From Pseudooceanicola lipolyticus (lineage in GTDB: Bacteria; Pseudomonadota; Alphaproteobacteria; Rhodobacterales; Rhodobacteraceae): DNA of 64,000 nt. Numbering within the stretch: position 1 is the first letter of the stretch; every line of letters starts with the position of its first letter. The notes under the pieces are model-generated. The model had not been told where the DNA came from. It was given only the letters and a program-made list of their open reading frames with translations, and did no database searches. Positions 8,422 through 17,618 of this stretch are shown piece by piece. The translations under genes and the position numbers were made by a program. Location: positions 62,001-126,000 of the forward strand of contig NZ_PGTB01000002.1 in NCBI RefSeq assembly GCF_002786325.1. The letters are read 5' to 3'.

Positions 8422-8826
8422 CTACCAGTTGCCGGCCGCTTCGCAGATCGGCATGGCCTGCTTTCGGAGATCGTTCGCCCGTCGGCGATAGTCTGACGTC
8501 GCCTCGACCACGCTCCAATAGTCAGCCGCGGAATAGCGATCAAAATAGACGGCTTCGGCGGCCTCCCAGGACGGATACCGGGTGGCGCAGGTGCAGCTTT
8601 GCGCGTCGACGATGCGTCCCATGCTCTGAAACCGGTAGATTTGCTGGACCAGGAGCCGCTTGTAGGCGTCGCGAGCCTCGGTGTCTCGCATCCAATCCGG
8701 CTCGGGCGGCTGATCGGGGCAGACATCGGGTTGATTGTCGAGCGTCGGGACCAGGTTGCGCTCGGCAGACGCGATGGTGCCCGACATAAGAAGGAAAGAA
8801 CAGGCGAGAGCGAGAGCACGTGTCAT
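8422..8826 (-). CDS. Exported hypothetical protein of the VirB operon
   Basis: A 134-aa protein with a clear signal peptide (MTRALALACSFLLMSGTIASA) and four cysteines in the mature part (VCPDQ, SCTCATRYP, PICEA), so probably periplasmic with disulfides. The mature part is helical with many Arg/Ala/Tyr. I do not recognise the family. Its start overlaps the preceding small gene (ATGA) and it is followed directly by virB6, so it is part of the secretion operon and may be a channel accessory. Confidence 0.65.
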   Translation of the reverse strand: MTRALALACSFLLMSGTIASAERNLVPTLDNQPDVCPDQPPEPDWMRDTEARDAYKRLLVQQIYRFQSMGRIVDAQSCTCATRYPSWEAAEAVYFDRYSAADYWSVVEATSDYRRRANDLRKQAMPICEAAGNW

Positions 8827-9014
8827 GTCGCCGTCTCCGTCGGCCGGTCCGCGACCTCACGCTTGAGGAACGCGGTATAGCCATAATCGCCCGCCTCGGC
8901 GGAGATCACCTCCCAGCCTTCGGCGCCCCGTTCGTTCAGGGCGCGCCGCATGTCTTCATAGTCCTTCTGCTTCTTCACCTTGCAGAAGAGGATGTCGTAC
9001 TCAAACCGCTTCAT
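8823..9014 (-). CDS. DUF4177-like small protein
   Basis: A 63-aa cytoplasmic protein, start ATG 9014 in an ATGA overlap with the virB11 stop. It has the pattern ALNERGAEGWEVISAE followed by YTAFLKR, typical of DUF4177-type small alpha/beta proteins, whose function is unknown. Overlaps on both sides place it firmly in the VirB operon. Confidence 0.65.
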   Translation of the reverse strand: MKRFEYDILFCKVKKQKDYEDMRRALNERGAEGWEVISAEAGDYGYTAFLKREVADRPTETAT

Positions 9015-10000
9015 GCCTTGCACCTTTCCTGTAATTCGGTCCCGGGGAGATAGAATTCGGTGATGCCGCGTTGGCCGTCCTCGCGGCCCGCCTGGATGAT
9101 CACATCGATCGAGCTTTCGATGTATTGGACCATGTCCTGGTAGGCCATCGGGATCTCGGTCTTGAGCGCGGCGATGGCGAGACGCTGGACGGCGAGCTGC
9201 GGGGTTTCGGCATGGAGGGTTGTCATCGAACCGCCATGGCCGGTGTTGATCGCCTCGAGGAAGGTCATGGCCTCCTTTCCGCGGACCTCGCCGAGGATGA
9301 TCCGGTCGGGCCGCATGCGCAGCGTCGCGGTCAGGAGCACGTCGGCGGACTGGAATTCAGCGTCGCGGTTGGCGATCAGGGTAACCGCATTCGGCTGAGC
9401 GGGGAGAAGCTCTGCGGCTTCCTCGATGGTGACGATCCGTTCCTCATCGGGAACGTAGGAGAGGATCTTGCGCGCCGCGACGGTCTTGCCCGTCGAGGTG
9501 CCGCCGGAGACGATCATGTTGAGCTTGCTCTCCACGCAGAAGCGGATGGCCGCGTAGATGTCACCGGAGGCGACGACCTCGCGCAGCGCTCGGTTTTTCT
9601 CCTGGCGCAACTCCTCGAGCTTGCGCTCTTCGCCATAGAGGAAACGAAGCTCGATCTGGTCCATCGGTAGGCTCGAGAAGAACCTGAGCGAGATCGACAT
9701 GCCGGATAGCACGGCGGGCGGGGTCACGACCTGGGCACGGATCGGCCGGTCACGATAGGTGATCGAAACCGAGACAATAGGCTTGTCCTTGCTCATTGTC
9801 GTGTTGGCTGAGGAGGCGATCTGGTTGCCAAGATCGCGCACCTCCGTAACCGACAGTCGCTTATCCAGTGCCCGCATGAAGTGATCCCCCTGGAACTCAC
9901 CCCAGCAAGAGCCATCCGGGTTGATGCATATCTCGATGACGTCATCGCGGGCGGCGTCCTTCAGCTTGTCGAGCGAGGTCTGGAGGTAGGAGAGCGTCAT
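9011..10000 (-). CDS. virB11: Type IV secretion ATPase VirB11
   Basis: A 329-aa traffic ATPase forming cytoplasmic hexameric rings at the base of the channel. Walker A GGTSTGKT (166-173), Asp box TIEEAAEL (191-198), Walker B region DRIILGEVRG (232-241) and His box GHGGSMTTLH (254-263) are all present. ATG 10000 (MTLSYLQ) is chosen because it lies at the end of virB10; longer frames overlap virB10. The length fits the family (about 330-350 aa). Confidence 0.95.
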   Translation of the reverse strand: MTLSYLQTSLDKLKDAARDDVIEICINPDGSCWGEFQGDHFMRALDKRLSVTEVRDLGNQIASSANTTMSKDKPIVSVSITYRDRPIRAQVVTPPAVLSGMSISLRFFSSLPMDQIELRFLYGEERKLEELRQEKNRALREVVASGDIYAAIRFCVESKLNMIVSGGTSTGKTVAARKILSYVPDEERIVTIEEAAELLPAQPNAVTLIANRDAEFQSADVLLTATLRMRPDRIILGEVRGKEAMTFLEAINTGHGGSMTTLHAETPQLAVQRLAIAALKTEIPMAYQDMVQYIESSIDVIIQAGREDGQRGITEFYLPGTELQERCKA

Positions 10001-10001
10001 C

Positions 10002-11384
10002 TCAGAAAATCTCCAGATCCCGGTCGACCATGACGGTGACGCGGGCACCCTGATCGACATAGATGACCGGGCCAATGGAGAGATATTCACCGATCACGCT
10101 GTCGGTGGCATCGGCCAAGTCATCGCCCACATCTTCAAGTACGTCCGCGGTGGTCTCATCCTCGACCTGGGCGGCGGCCACACTCGGGGCGGCCGAAATG
10201 ATCGAAATCAGCGCGGCTGAGCCGAACCGCTCGTCAAAGCGGGTATCGACGAAGCCAGTGACACCCGAACGGCCCAACTCGTCTCCCCCGAAGGAGCTTA
10301 TCTGGACGGTCTGGTTGTTTGGCAGGACAATCCGGTCCCAGGCGATGGTGACGCGCTTCTGGGCTATCTCGATGCCGGAGCGGTAGCGTCCAATAAGGCG
10401 CGAGCCGCGCGGGATCAGGAGCCGTGAGCCGTCATAACTGAAGACGTCTTCGGAGATGATGGCACGGGTCTGTCCGGGGAGCGAGCTGTCGAGTGCGGTC
10501 TCCATCACGGCCTGGATCATCGTGCCCTGAATGACCGTGTTCGAGGGATTTGCGATGACTTCGGCTTGTGTGATGGCGCTCGGCAACGCGCCGTTCAGCA
10601 CGAAGTCTGTCACCTCGCCGAAGGTGCGTTCGGTAAGTTCTGTCTCGCCCGCATTGGCGCCGCCCGTTCCGCCGAAGGCGATAACGGGGGAGGAAATCCG
10701 CCGTTCCTGGAAGGCACGCTCCTCCTCGGCCCGACGTTGCAGCTCGGCCAGCCGCCGCGCCTCTTCTTCACGCCGCAGCCGCTCTTCTTCGCGGGCGCGC
10801 AACTCTTCGTCGGTGGGGCCGAGCGGTGCGGGTGCCGGCTTGTTGGCCTCCAGCCGCGCGAGGTCCAGGTCGATACGCAGCTGTTGCAACTCCCGATCTC
10901 GTTTGGCGAGTTCGGCCTGGAACTGTTCCTGAGCATTCTCGGAGGCGTCCTGTAGGGCGGCGATCCGTGCGGTCAGCGCATCGATCGCCTCCGCTGCCGC
11001 GCTGTCCGCCCCGGCGTCGGTGTCCGGCGCGTCGCGCAGCTCCTCGATCTGGGCTTGGAGTGCGGCGATCTGCGCCAGAAGTTCGGCGTTGAGTTCTGGT
11101 TCGACGAGAACGATCTCGGGTTCCGGGGCGGGCGGCGGCACGAAGGGTTCGATCTCTCCGAACCCGTCACCCTCGGTTTGGAACTCGTCCGGGGTGGCCG
11201 TCGGCAGGGCGACCTCTTCGCCCGGGCCCGAAAACAGCAAGAGGACCAAGCCGCCCGCCAGGATGAGCCCTGCGAGGAGGAGGGCGAGGAGCGGTGAGCG
11301 GCGTTTCGGGGCGGGTCCGTGGCGCGGATTGCCCCGTTCGAGCGCGGCGAGGCGCTGTTCGAGATCGGTGTTATTGTCACTCAT
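10002..11384 (-). CDS. virB10: Type IV secretion core protein VirB10
   Basis: A 460-aa protein that spans both membranes. A short cytoplasmic N-terminus is followed by one transmembrane helix (about residues 31-55). A long Glu/Arg/Ala-rich coiled-coil region (about 100-235) replaces the usual proline-rich segment. The C-terminal VirB10/TrbI beta-barrel domain (about 265-460) includes VIQGTMIQAVMET and LLIPRGSRLIGRY, hallmarks of the family. Start ATG 11384 overlaps the virB9 stop (ATGA). It couples ATP use at the inner membrane to the outer-membrane gate. Confidence 0.93.
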   Translation of the reverse strand: MSDNNTDLEQRLAALERGNPRHGPAPKRRSPLLALLLAGLILAGGLVLLLFSGPGEEVALPTATPDEFQTEGDGFGEIEPFVPPPAPEPEIVLVEPELNAELLAQIAALQAQIEELRDAPDTDAGADSAAAEAIDALTARIAALQDASENAQEQFQAELAKRDRELQQLRIDLDLARLEANKPAPAPLGPTDEELRAREEERLRREEEARRLAELQRRAEEERAFQERRISSPVIAFGGTGGANAGETELTERTFGEVTDFVLNGALPSAITQAEVIANPSNTVIQGTMIQAVMETALDSSLPGQTRAIISEDVFSYDGSRLLIPRGSRLIGRYRSGIEIAQKRVTIAWDRIVLPNNQTVQISSFGGDELGRSGVTGFVDTRFDERFGSAALISIISAAPSVAAAQVEDETTADVLEDVGDDLADATDSVIGEYLSIGPVIYVDQGARVTVMVDRDLEIF

Positions 11385-12172
11385 GAGGCGGCCTCCACGG
11401 GCGGGGTCGCCTCGATACAGACCACGTCCTCTCCCAGACGCAGCACCCATTGGCGTCCCACGCCCGAGACACGGATCACACCGTCTTCGACCGCGCCCGT
11501 GTTCACCGTGCGCTCGCGCCCGTTCGTGTAGCGGAAGATCGCTGGGACGGGCGCGTTTCGCGGGATAGCGAAATAGGTGAAGGTGCCATCGTCCCAAACC
11601 CGCGTCGGCGTGAACTCCGTCCGTGCGCTGGCCCCGTAATTGTAGTTCGGGGCGGCGCGGGCGATGGCATTGGCTGGTCGGCGATTATCCTCAGGGTAGC
11701 GGAATTGAACCACGTAAAAGGTCGGGTTCGAGACCTCGTTGACGTTGAAATAGTAGCTCCGCCTATTGGTATAGACGGTCACATTGGTGTGGACCCCGCG
11801 CGCGACGGGTTTGATCGCAAAGGCGCGGCCACCCGGCACACCGTCGATCTCGAAGCCTTCGGTGTCACCGGCGATGATTGAGCGAATGCTCTCGCCTGTC
11901 CCGAACTCGATGGTCGTGACATGGGTCAGGGAAACGTTCAGCCTGTAGACTTGGCCTTCCTGATAGGAGGCTACCCGCACGCGGTGGTCGTTGGGTCCCC
12001 CGCGCGGGATCGCCTCGGCTGACGCGTGGGGCGCAAACAGGGAGACCAAAAAAAAGGCCGCGAGGAACGCTCTGGCGTGTCCGGCGTGTTTCGCATTGCA
12101 AAGAGCCTGGCGCTTCTCGCGCTTTTGGGACGCTGGCAAGGCGTTCCCTGATTTCTTGTTCCGGAAGCGCAC
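11381..12172 (-). CDS. virB9: Type IV secretion outer-membrane core protein VirB9
   Basis: A 263-aa protein with a hydrophobic signal segment after a long basic N-terminus (AFLAAFFLVSLFAPHASA near residue 35-52). Typical VirB9 features follow: an N-terminal beta domain with IEFGTGESIRSIIAGD, and a C-terminal part with YNYGASARTEFTPTRVWDDG and FTYFAIPR. The start is GTG 12172, immediately after the virB8 stop; the 30-residue n-region is unusually long, so the real start may be further in. It forms the outer ring with VirB7 and VirB10. Confidence 0.93.
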   Translation of the reverse strand: MRFRNKKSGNALPASQKREKRQALCNAKHAGHARAFLAAFFLVSLFAPHASAEAIPRGGPNDHRVRVASYQEGQVYRLNVSLTHVTTIEFGTGESIRSIIAGDTEGFEIDGVPGGRAFAIKPVARGVHTNVTVYTNRRSYYFNVNEVSNPTFYVVQFRYPEDNRRPANAIARAAPNYNYGASARTEFTPTRVWDDGTFTYFAIPRNAPVPAIFRYTNGRERTVNTGAVEDGVIRVSGVGRQWVLRLGEDVVCIEATPPVEAAS

Positions 12173-12832
12173 TTACTGGTTCTCCAATCTGTCCGAGCGG
12201 ATCGCGTATTCGACAACCGTGAAGCCAAACGGGTTGGTCCAGACCTGGTCGATGGAGCGGCTCTCCTCGGGGTGGAACTCGAAGAGGAGCGTCGCGGTGA
12301 AGAGGCCCGCCTGAACCCCCTGAATCGAGGTCAGGCGCTTGCGAAGCCGCACCGTGGCCCGGTTGTTTCCGATCAGGTTGATGCTGAGGATCTCGACTTC
12401 GAGGCGGGCGTTGGGTCCATAGACGGTCGGGGGATAGTCGGCATTGGCCGAGTTCCAGATCTGGCGCAGTGAGGCCCCTGCTGCACGGTCCGAACGGCGC
12501 AACACGCTGCGGATGCGCACGTCATTGTCGAGCTGGTTGTAGACCTCGCGGTCGGTCACGTAGCGGAAGACCTCCGCCTCGATGATGGCGCGGTTCTCGG
12601 TGACGGTGGTGGCCCCGACAGAGGCTTCGGGCAGGGCGAAGCCGGTGGCGGGGTCGTAGGGCACCACCACGGGCGGAGGATCGACATCGAGGATGGCCAC
12701 GGCGGCCGCGCTGAGGCAGCCCAGGATGCCAAAGCCAAGGCCGAAGAGTCCCAGGCGCTGCCAGAGCCGTTCCCGTCTCAGCGCGCCGTAGACCAGTTCC
12801 TCCTCGATGATGGCTGTTTCTTCGTCCAACAA
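12173..12832 (-). CDS. virB8: Type IV secretion assembly factor VirB8
   Basis: A 219-aa bitopic protein. One transmembrane helix at about 27-48 is followed by the NTF2-like periplasmic domain with the family pattern IEAEVFRYVTDREVY and later WTNPFGFTVVEY. It nucleates assembly of the channel at the inner membrane. No ATG is available; tandem TTG codons (12832, 12829) follow the virB5 stop closely and give the right length. Confidence 0.92.
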   Translation of the reverse strand: MLDEETAIIEEELVYGALRRERLWQRLGLFGLGFGILGCLSAAAVAILDVDPPPVVVPYDPATGFALPEASVGATTVTENRAIIEAEVFRYVTDREVYNQLDNDVRIRSVLRRSDRAAGASLRQIWNSANADYPPTVYGPNARLEVEILSINLIGNNRATVRLRKRLTSIQGVQAGLFTATLLFEFHPEESRSIDQVWTNPFGFTVVEYAIRSDRLENQ

Positions 12833-12839
12833 TCAGCCC

Positions 12840-13667
12840 TCAATCCGCATTCAGTTCCGGGAGCGTGAACTCCATGAAGCGTTGTTCTTCGGCGATGGTG
12901 GCGGCATCGATCACGCCGCCGGTGCCATCTCCTACGGTCTGGATCGCTTCGAGCTGCCACATGGCGACGAGCGCGATGGCAAGCTCGGCCGTAACCCGCG
13001 TGTTGAGATCGACGCTCTCCTTCAGCTCGTCCATGTCGTCGATGAGCCCGACGAGCCGGTCGACACGTTCGAGCGATTGCCCGGCATCCTCGTAGCTGTT
13101 CTGGGCCGCGGCCGAGACCAGCGCGCCGGTCGTGGCCTGTGTCGCCACGCGCTCGGCCCCGGGATTGCCGCTGCGGGCCATTTCCGAGAGCGTGTCCTCG
13201 TCGAAGCCGAGATCGGCCAGCACTCTATCCATCTGGGTTTCGATCTCGCCGGCGCCGGATCCGGTGAGCCCGGAGAAATCCCCCGTCTTGATGGCTTGAA
13301 TCGTGGCGATGATGTCGCCGAACTCCTGGTCCAGGAGACCGTTTAGTTCGTCTTCCATCTGAGTCCGGATGATCTCGGGCAGCTCTGCCAGACGCGTCAA
13401 CGCCTCATATGTTCGTTGTAGCTCGGCGAGCTGCTCCGTAAGCGTGGCAAGCTGTTCGCGGAGTTGCACGAGTTGCTCGTTTTGCAGGATCTCGTCCTCG
13501 ATCATCTGCCGGAGCTGCTGGATGTTTTGGGCGATGTTCTGGGTGTCCACGACCGGCACGCCCTGGGCCAGGACGGGGGGACTGGCCACGAAAGGCGAGC
13601 AAAGCGCCAAGACGCTGGCTAGGGTCAACGTGCGAAGTGGTGCTGAAATGAACATTCTGCGGGGCAT
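12840..13667 (-). CDS. virB5: VirB5/TrbJ-like minor pilin
   Basis: A 275-aa exported protein with a signal peptide ending near SPPVLAQG. Most of the mature part is helical, with a coiled-coil of repeated Gln/Leu (residues 45-85, IQQLRQMIEDEILQNEQLVQ). VirB5 sits at the pilus tip and contacts recipient cells. Start ATG 13667 overlaps the upstream stop (TGATG); a TTG three bases earlier is possible. The last 90 residues resemble the C-terminus of the upstream lytic enzyme, including the near-identical FMEFTL tail. Confidence 0.8.
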   Translation of the reverse strand: MPRRMFISAPLRTLTLASVLALCSPFVASPPVLAQGVPVVDTQNIAQNIQQLRQMIEDEILQNEQLVQLREQLATLTEQLAELQRTYEALTRLAELPEIIRTQMEDELNGLLDQEFGDIIATIQAIKTGDFSGLTGSGAGEIETQMDRVLADLGFDEDTLSEMARSGNPGAERVATQATTGALVSAAAQNSYEDAGQSLERVDRLVGLIDDMDELKESVDLNTRVTAELAIALVAMWQLEAIQTVGDGTGGVIDAATIAEEQRFMEFTLPELNAD

Positions 13668-14821
13668 CAATCCAGATCCTCCAATGTGAACTCCATGAAT
13701 TCGTTCTCGGCCATGCGGGCGGCGGCCTGGGCCAGTTGGGCGGCACTGAGCGGTTGGGTCCGGGCAGCTTTCAGGCGAATGCGCGCAGCCATCAGCCGGA
13801 CCAGGTCGGCGCGGGCATAGGTGTTGAGCGCCATGCTCTCCTGGAGGTCCTGGGTCGCGCCGATCCGGGTAACGATGTCCTGGACGCGCAGGGCGGCTTG
13901 CCGGATGGCGGCGGGGGAATTGCTGCCGTAGTAGGCGGCGCCGAACCCGCTGAGCGAGAGATTGGCGTTGGCGAGAAGCGCGGGGTCGATCGTGCCGAGC
14001 GCCTCGATGCCACCGATCCTCGCGAGGTAGAGATTGTAGCGTTCGGGGATGACCGTGACGTAGTGTTGGGTCTCCTTGAAGGGCGGTACGCCGCCATATT
14101 CGAACACCCGGCCCGGACCGGCGTTATAGGCCGCGAGCGCGTTGACGACGTTGCCGTCGAAGGTGTTGAGCTGGGCCGCGAGGTAGCGCGCGCCGCCTGT
14201 CACCTGCAGGTAGGGGCTGTCATAATATTCCGGGTTGATCCCGAGATCGCTCGCGGTGCCCGGCATGATCTGGGTGAGGCCGAAGGCGCCCACGGGCGAG
14301 CGTGCGCCGATGGAGAAGCGGCTCTCCTGCCAGATGAGCGCCTGCAGGAGGGCGCGCCATTGCACGACGGAGAGACCGGCCCGCCCGACCCCGGGCCGCC
14401 CGTGGGTCTCCTGGGCGACCCGGATGATCAGCTGCTCGATGTTTTCGGCGGCATCGCCAAACATGCCCGCGCCGCCGGGATTAGGGTCGACATCGCCCGA
14501 ACCGTAGACCGCTGCCACGGAGCGGTCCGGATCGCCGCTGCCGTTTTCGAGATTGGCGACCATGCCCGGCAAGCCCTGGCCACCGAAACTTGTCTGCGCA
14601 TCAAGGATGGCACGTAGCACGGCCAGCTGTTCCTGTTCGATCTCGGTCAGGAGCTCTTCGACGGTGAGCTTGTCTCGCTGGACCGCGAGATCGGCGTCCC
14701 GGTCGCCCGTCTCGACGATATCGCGGGCCGTCAGCCCGGAATCGTTGGTGGGAACGCCCTGGGCGAGCGTGGCTGCCGGCAGGAGAGCCGCCAGGAGGAT
14801 ATGTGCGACCCTAGACCTCAA
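13667..14821 (-). CDS. VirB1-like lytic transglycosylase fused to a VirB5-like C-terminal module
   Basis: A 384-aa exported protein (signal MRSRVAHILLAALLPAATLA). The soluble lytic transglycosylase domain covers about 150-280, with the catalytic Glu in ALIWQESRF, then SPVGAFGLTQIMPGTA and [13 protein letters not shown]. It opens the peptidoglycan for the channel. The last 90 residues are not part of that fold and resemble the end of VirB5 downstream (LQESMALNT versus LKESVDLNT, then FMEFTL near the end of both). The start is TTG 14821, overlapping the lipoprotein gene. A second lytic enzyme lies at 17915. Confidence 0.8.
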   Translation of the reverse strand: MRSRVAHILLAALLPAATLAQGVPTNDSGLTARDIVETGDRDADLAVQRDKLTVEELLTEIEQEQLAVLRAILDAQTSFGGQGLPGMVANLENGSGDPDRSVAAVYGSGDVDPNPGGAGMFGDAAENIEQLIIRVAQETHGRPGVGRAGLSVVQWRALLQALIWQESRFSIGARSPVGAFGLTQIMPGTASDLGINPEYYDSPYLQVTGGARYLAAQLNTFDGNVVNALAAYNAGPGRVFEYGGVPPFKETQHYVTVIPERYNLYLARIGGIEALGTIDPALLANANLSLSGFGAAYYGSNSPAAIRQAALRVQDIVTRIGATQDLQESMALNTYARADLVRLMAARIRLKAARTQPLSAAQLAQAAARMAENEFMEFTLEDLD

Positions 14822-14978
14822 CGCTGTCTTTCGGGTTTCCGATGGGTGTGAAGATGCAATCCGGCTCGGCGCGGTCGAGCGAGGCGCGGAATGCGAAGCA
14901 GTTGGCCTGAGGTTCGCGATATTCGGCGCAGGAAGAGAGAACGCCGAGTGCGGCGAGGAGGATAAGGGGTCGGATCAT
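14811..14978 (-). CDS. Small lipoprotein, possible VirB7
   Basis: A 55-aa protein: MIRPLILLAALGVLSSC is a lipoprotein signal with lipobox LSSC and Cys17 as the lipidated residue, followed by a short polar mature part with two further cysteines. The start ATG 14978 overlaps the virB4 stop (ATGA) and its stop overlaps the next gene. Small lipoproteins of this size in VirB operons usually act as VirB7, stabilising VirB9 in the outer membrane. Sequence similarity to known VirB7 is not evident, so the assignment rests on size, lipobox and position. Confidence 0.6.
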   Translation of the reverse strand: MIRPLILLAALGVLSSCAEYREPQANCFAFRASLDRAEPDCIFTPIGNPKDSVEV

Positions 14979-17338
14979 GGGAGCCTCCAGAAATCAGGAC
15001 GGTCGCGGTAGTCGGGGCCGACGAGGGCCTCGCCCTTTTCCATGCCGCCGAGGATGGTGAGGAGGGGGCCGAGGGCGGAGAGGTCGGCATCGACCACCAC
15101 CGAGCCACCGTCGTCACGGATGAGCGCGAGGCGGCTGTCGCTGCCGGTGTTCAGGAGCACGTCGAGTTCCTTCTCGAAGAGGTTCAGCATCGCGTAATCC
15201 GAGGCGTGCGCCCGGATGTTGGGGAGCAGGATCTGGGTTGGCACCGCCTCGACGATGGTCTTGCCGGTCCGCGTGCGTTCGAGCTGGCTCGCATATTGCG
15301 TCATCATCACCGCGACCGTGTTCTGTTTCCGGGCGGTCACCAGCCAGTTCGAGAGCCGTTCGGCAAAGTATGGGTTGTCGAGCGCCTTCCATGCCTCGTC
15401 GATCACGATGATGGTGGGACGCCGGTCCTCGATCTCTCGCTCAATCCGGCGGAAAAGATAGGAGAGCACCGCCATGCGCTCCTTCTCGCTTTCGCTTTCG
15501 AGAATGCCGGTCAGGTCGAACCCCACGACGTCGCCATCAAGCGAGAAAGTGTCCTCCAGGCTTTGGCCGAAAATCCAGCCGTATCGCCCATCCTCGGTCC
15601 ATTCGAGAAGCCGCTGGTGAAGATCGCCATTGTCGTCGGTCGAGACAAAGAGCGAGGCGAAGTCCTTCCAGTTCCGCAAGGCCGGGTTGGTGGCTGTGGC
15701 GTTCTGGCGGACCACCTCCTGGATGCGGTTCGTTTGCGCCGGGGTCAGGGGCTTGTCGGAGCGGTAGAGCAAGGAGGCGAGCCAATCCGAAAGCCAGGCC
15801 GTGCCGCGCTCATCGATCTCGGTCCAGAGCGGGTTGAGGCCGGTCGCCTGTCCCGCCTTGATCGAGGCGTAGCGCCCGCCATTGGCGCGGACGGCCATTT
15901 CCATCCCGAGCCGGTAGTCGAAAACGAAGATGCGCGCGCCGACCCGCCGGGCTTGCGTCATGAGGAAGGCCGAGAGGACGGACTTGCCGGAACCGGGGCG
16001 GCCTAGAATGAGGGTGTGGCCGCTGGTGGGCTCCGTCTCGGGGCTGCCCTGCTCGTGGTAGGAGAACCGGTAGGCGCTCTGCTCCGGGGTCGGGAAGAGC
16101 GTAATCTCCTGGCCCCAGGGAAGCTGGTGTTTTTCCTTGCCGAGTTGCGTCCGGTGAAGTGCTGCGAAGTCCGCAAAGTTGCGGTTGGTGACGGCACTGG
16201 CGCGGACCCGTTTTGGCTGGTTGCCCGGATGCTGGCTGAAGTAGTGAGATTTCGCGGCCATCCGCTCGCCGATCATCTTCACGCCTTCGGCGGCCGCGGC
16301 GTTGACGATCTCGGCCCCGAGGGTTTGCAACTCGTCGAGACTGTCACAAAAGACGGTCACGACCATGTGGTGTTCGCCGAAGCTCTGGCGTTTGGCTTCG
16401 AGATCATCGTGCGCGATGTCGAGCGCTTCGAGGAGCGAGAGCGCGGCATCCTGCGAGGCTTGCATCTGGCGTTTCTGCCGCTTGATCCGGCCCGCCATCA
16501 GGTTCGAATTGATCGGTGTGAAGGAATGGGTGACGATCATGTCGACCGGCAGGTTCAACATGTCGAACATGGTGCAAGTGGTGCCTTCGGCATATTCGCC
16601 GATGGTGAAGCTCTTGCCGTAGCGATGACCGACGACGCCATCGGATAGCTCGAAGTGATCCTCCAGAAACGTGACCCGGGTATTGGCAACATTGTAGGCG
16701 AGAAACCCGTAGCGGTTTGCCGGATAGAGCGGCAGTTCGCGGCCGGTGTTGAGCGCGCCGAGGAACCCGACCAACTCGCCAGAGTCTGCTGAAAGGATGC
16801 GGGGCTTGAGTTCCGCCAGGCCGGAGGTGAAAACCCCGACTGCCTCTTTGAGCCGCCGGACCCGTTTCGCGGTCTCCTCCTTGAACCGCTCCGGTGCGGA
16901 ACGGTTCACGAAGCCAAGAAAACTCCTGGGCGGCGGGCGGTGGATGATGGTGAGTGTGAGGGTCTTGTCCCGGAGACCTGCCGAGGCCAGCTTTGCGCGC
17001 CAGGCATCATCCACGGCGTGAGCGAAGCCGTCCCCCTTGACCGGGAGCAGGTCCGGCGTGATCGACTTCGAGACCTTGTGCACGTAGTAGCTGAACTCGG
17101 GGCCCAGCTGCGCGATGATCCGGGCAAAGAGCGCCGTCACCTTGTCGAGATAGGTATCGTCTGTGGTGTAGCTGTTGACCCCACTGAGCCGGATACACTG
17201 GAAAAGCTCGTTAACCCGCGTCCGGATAGTGTGGTCATCGACCAGGCTGACATAGGGCAGCATATGCGCGAGGCGTTTCTCGCGGGCATACCAGTCTGGC
17301 ATGAGGGTGCGTTCATCCATGGTCTCGTCACGGGGCAT
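14975..17338 (-). CDS. virB4: Type IV secretion ATPase VirB4
   Basis: A 787-aa ATPase, the largest channel component. The CagE/VirB4 N-terminal domain (to about residue 420) precedes Walker A GRPGSGKS (about 442-449) and Walker B TIIVIDEAWKAL (about 640-650), with the conserved MMTQYASQLE downstream. It energises pilus assembly and transfer. ATG 17338 overlaps virB3 by 11 bases; a second ATG six codons in is also possible. The length is as expected. Confidence 0.95.
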   Translation of the reverse strand: MPRDETMDERTLMPDWYAREKRLAHMLPYVSLVDDHTIRTRVNELFQCIRLSGVNSYTTDDTYLDKVTALFARIIAQLGPEFSYYVHKVSKSITPDLLPVKGDGFAHAVDDAWRAKLASAGLRDKTLTLTIIHRPPPRSFLGFVNRSAPERFKEETAKRVRRLKEAVGVFTSGLAELKPRILSADSGELVGFLGALNTGRELPLYPANRYGFLAYNVANTRVTFLEDHFELSDGVVGHRYGKSFTIGEYAEGTTCTMFDMLNLPVDMIVTHSFTPINSNLMAGRIKRQKRQMQASQDAALSLLEALDIAHDDLEAKRQSFGEHHMVVTVFCDSLDELQTLGAEIVNAAAAEGVKMIGERMAAKSHYFSQHPGNQPKRVRASAVTNRNFADFAALHRTQLGKEKHQLPWGQEITLFPTPEQSAYRFSYHEQGSPETEPTSGHTLILGRPGSGKSVLSAFLMTQARRVGARIFVFDYRLGMEMAVRANGGRYASIKAGQATGLNPLWTEIDERGTAWLSDWLASLLYRSDKPLTPAQTNRIQEVVRQNATATNPALRNWKDFASLFVSTDDNGDLHQRLLEWTEDGRYGWIFGQSLEDTFSLDGDVVGFDLTGILESESEKERMAVLSYLFRRIEREIEDRRPTIIVIDEAWKALDNPYFAERLSNWLVTARKQNTVAVMMTQYASQLERTRTGKTIVEAVPTQILLPNIRAHASDYAMLNLFEKELDVLLNTGSDSRLALIRDDGGSVVVDADLSALGPLLTILGGMEKGEALVGPDYRDRPDFWRLP

Positions 17339-17606
17339 AACTGTCGCCCCCGTGGATGGACCGGTTCCGCGTCGGCGGGGTCTCCTGGAGCGCGGTCATC
17401 ATCACGTCGATGAAGCGGGGATCCCAGTCAGCCGCCTTCCAGAGAACCGGATAGAGCACCGCCGCGATGCCCAGGACAGCCAAGTGCTGCACCCAGACGA
17501 AGAGCAGCACAGAGCCGAAGAGCCAGACCATGGCATACATGATCGGCAGGCCGAGGAGCTTGGGCGGGCGGACAAGGCCCAGGAAGAGGGGGGATCGCTC
17601 TGCCAC
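17328..17606 (-). CDS. virB3: Type IV secretion protein VirB3
   Basis: A 92-aa inner-membrane protein. Two hydrophobic helices (about 16-38 and 41-60) follow the typical N-terminal motif LFLGLVRPPKLLGLPIMY. VirB3 works with VirB4 in pilus assembly. It starts at GTG 17606, twelve bases after virB2, and overlaps virB4. Confidence 0.9.
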   Translation of the reverse strand: MAERSPLFLGLVRPPKLLGLPIMYAMVWLFGSVLLFVWVQHLAVLGIAAVLYPVLWKAADWDPRFIDVMMTALQETPPTRNRSIHGGDSYAP

Positions 17607-17618
17607 GTTGTCGACCCC

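Noticed and set aside
10002-11597. VirB10 starting at 11597
   Set aside because: The added 71 residues are a shadow of virB9; ATG 11384 overlaps the virB9 stop as is usual in this operon.
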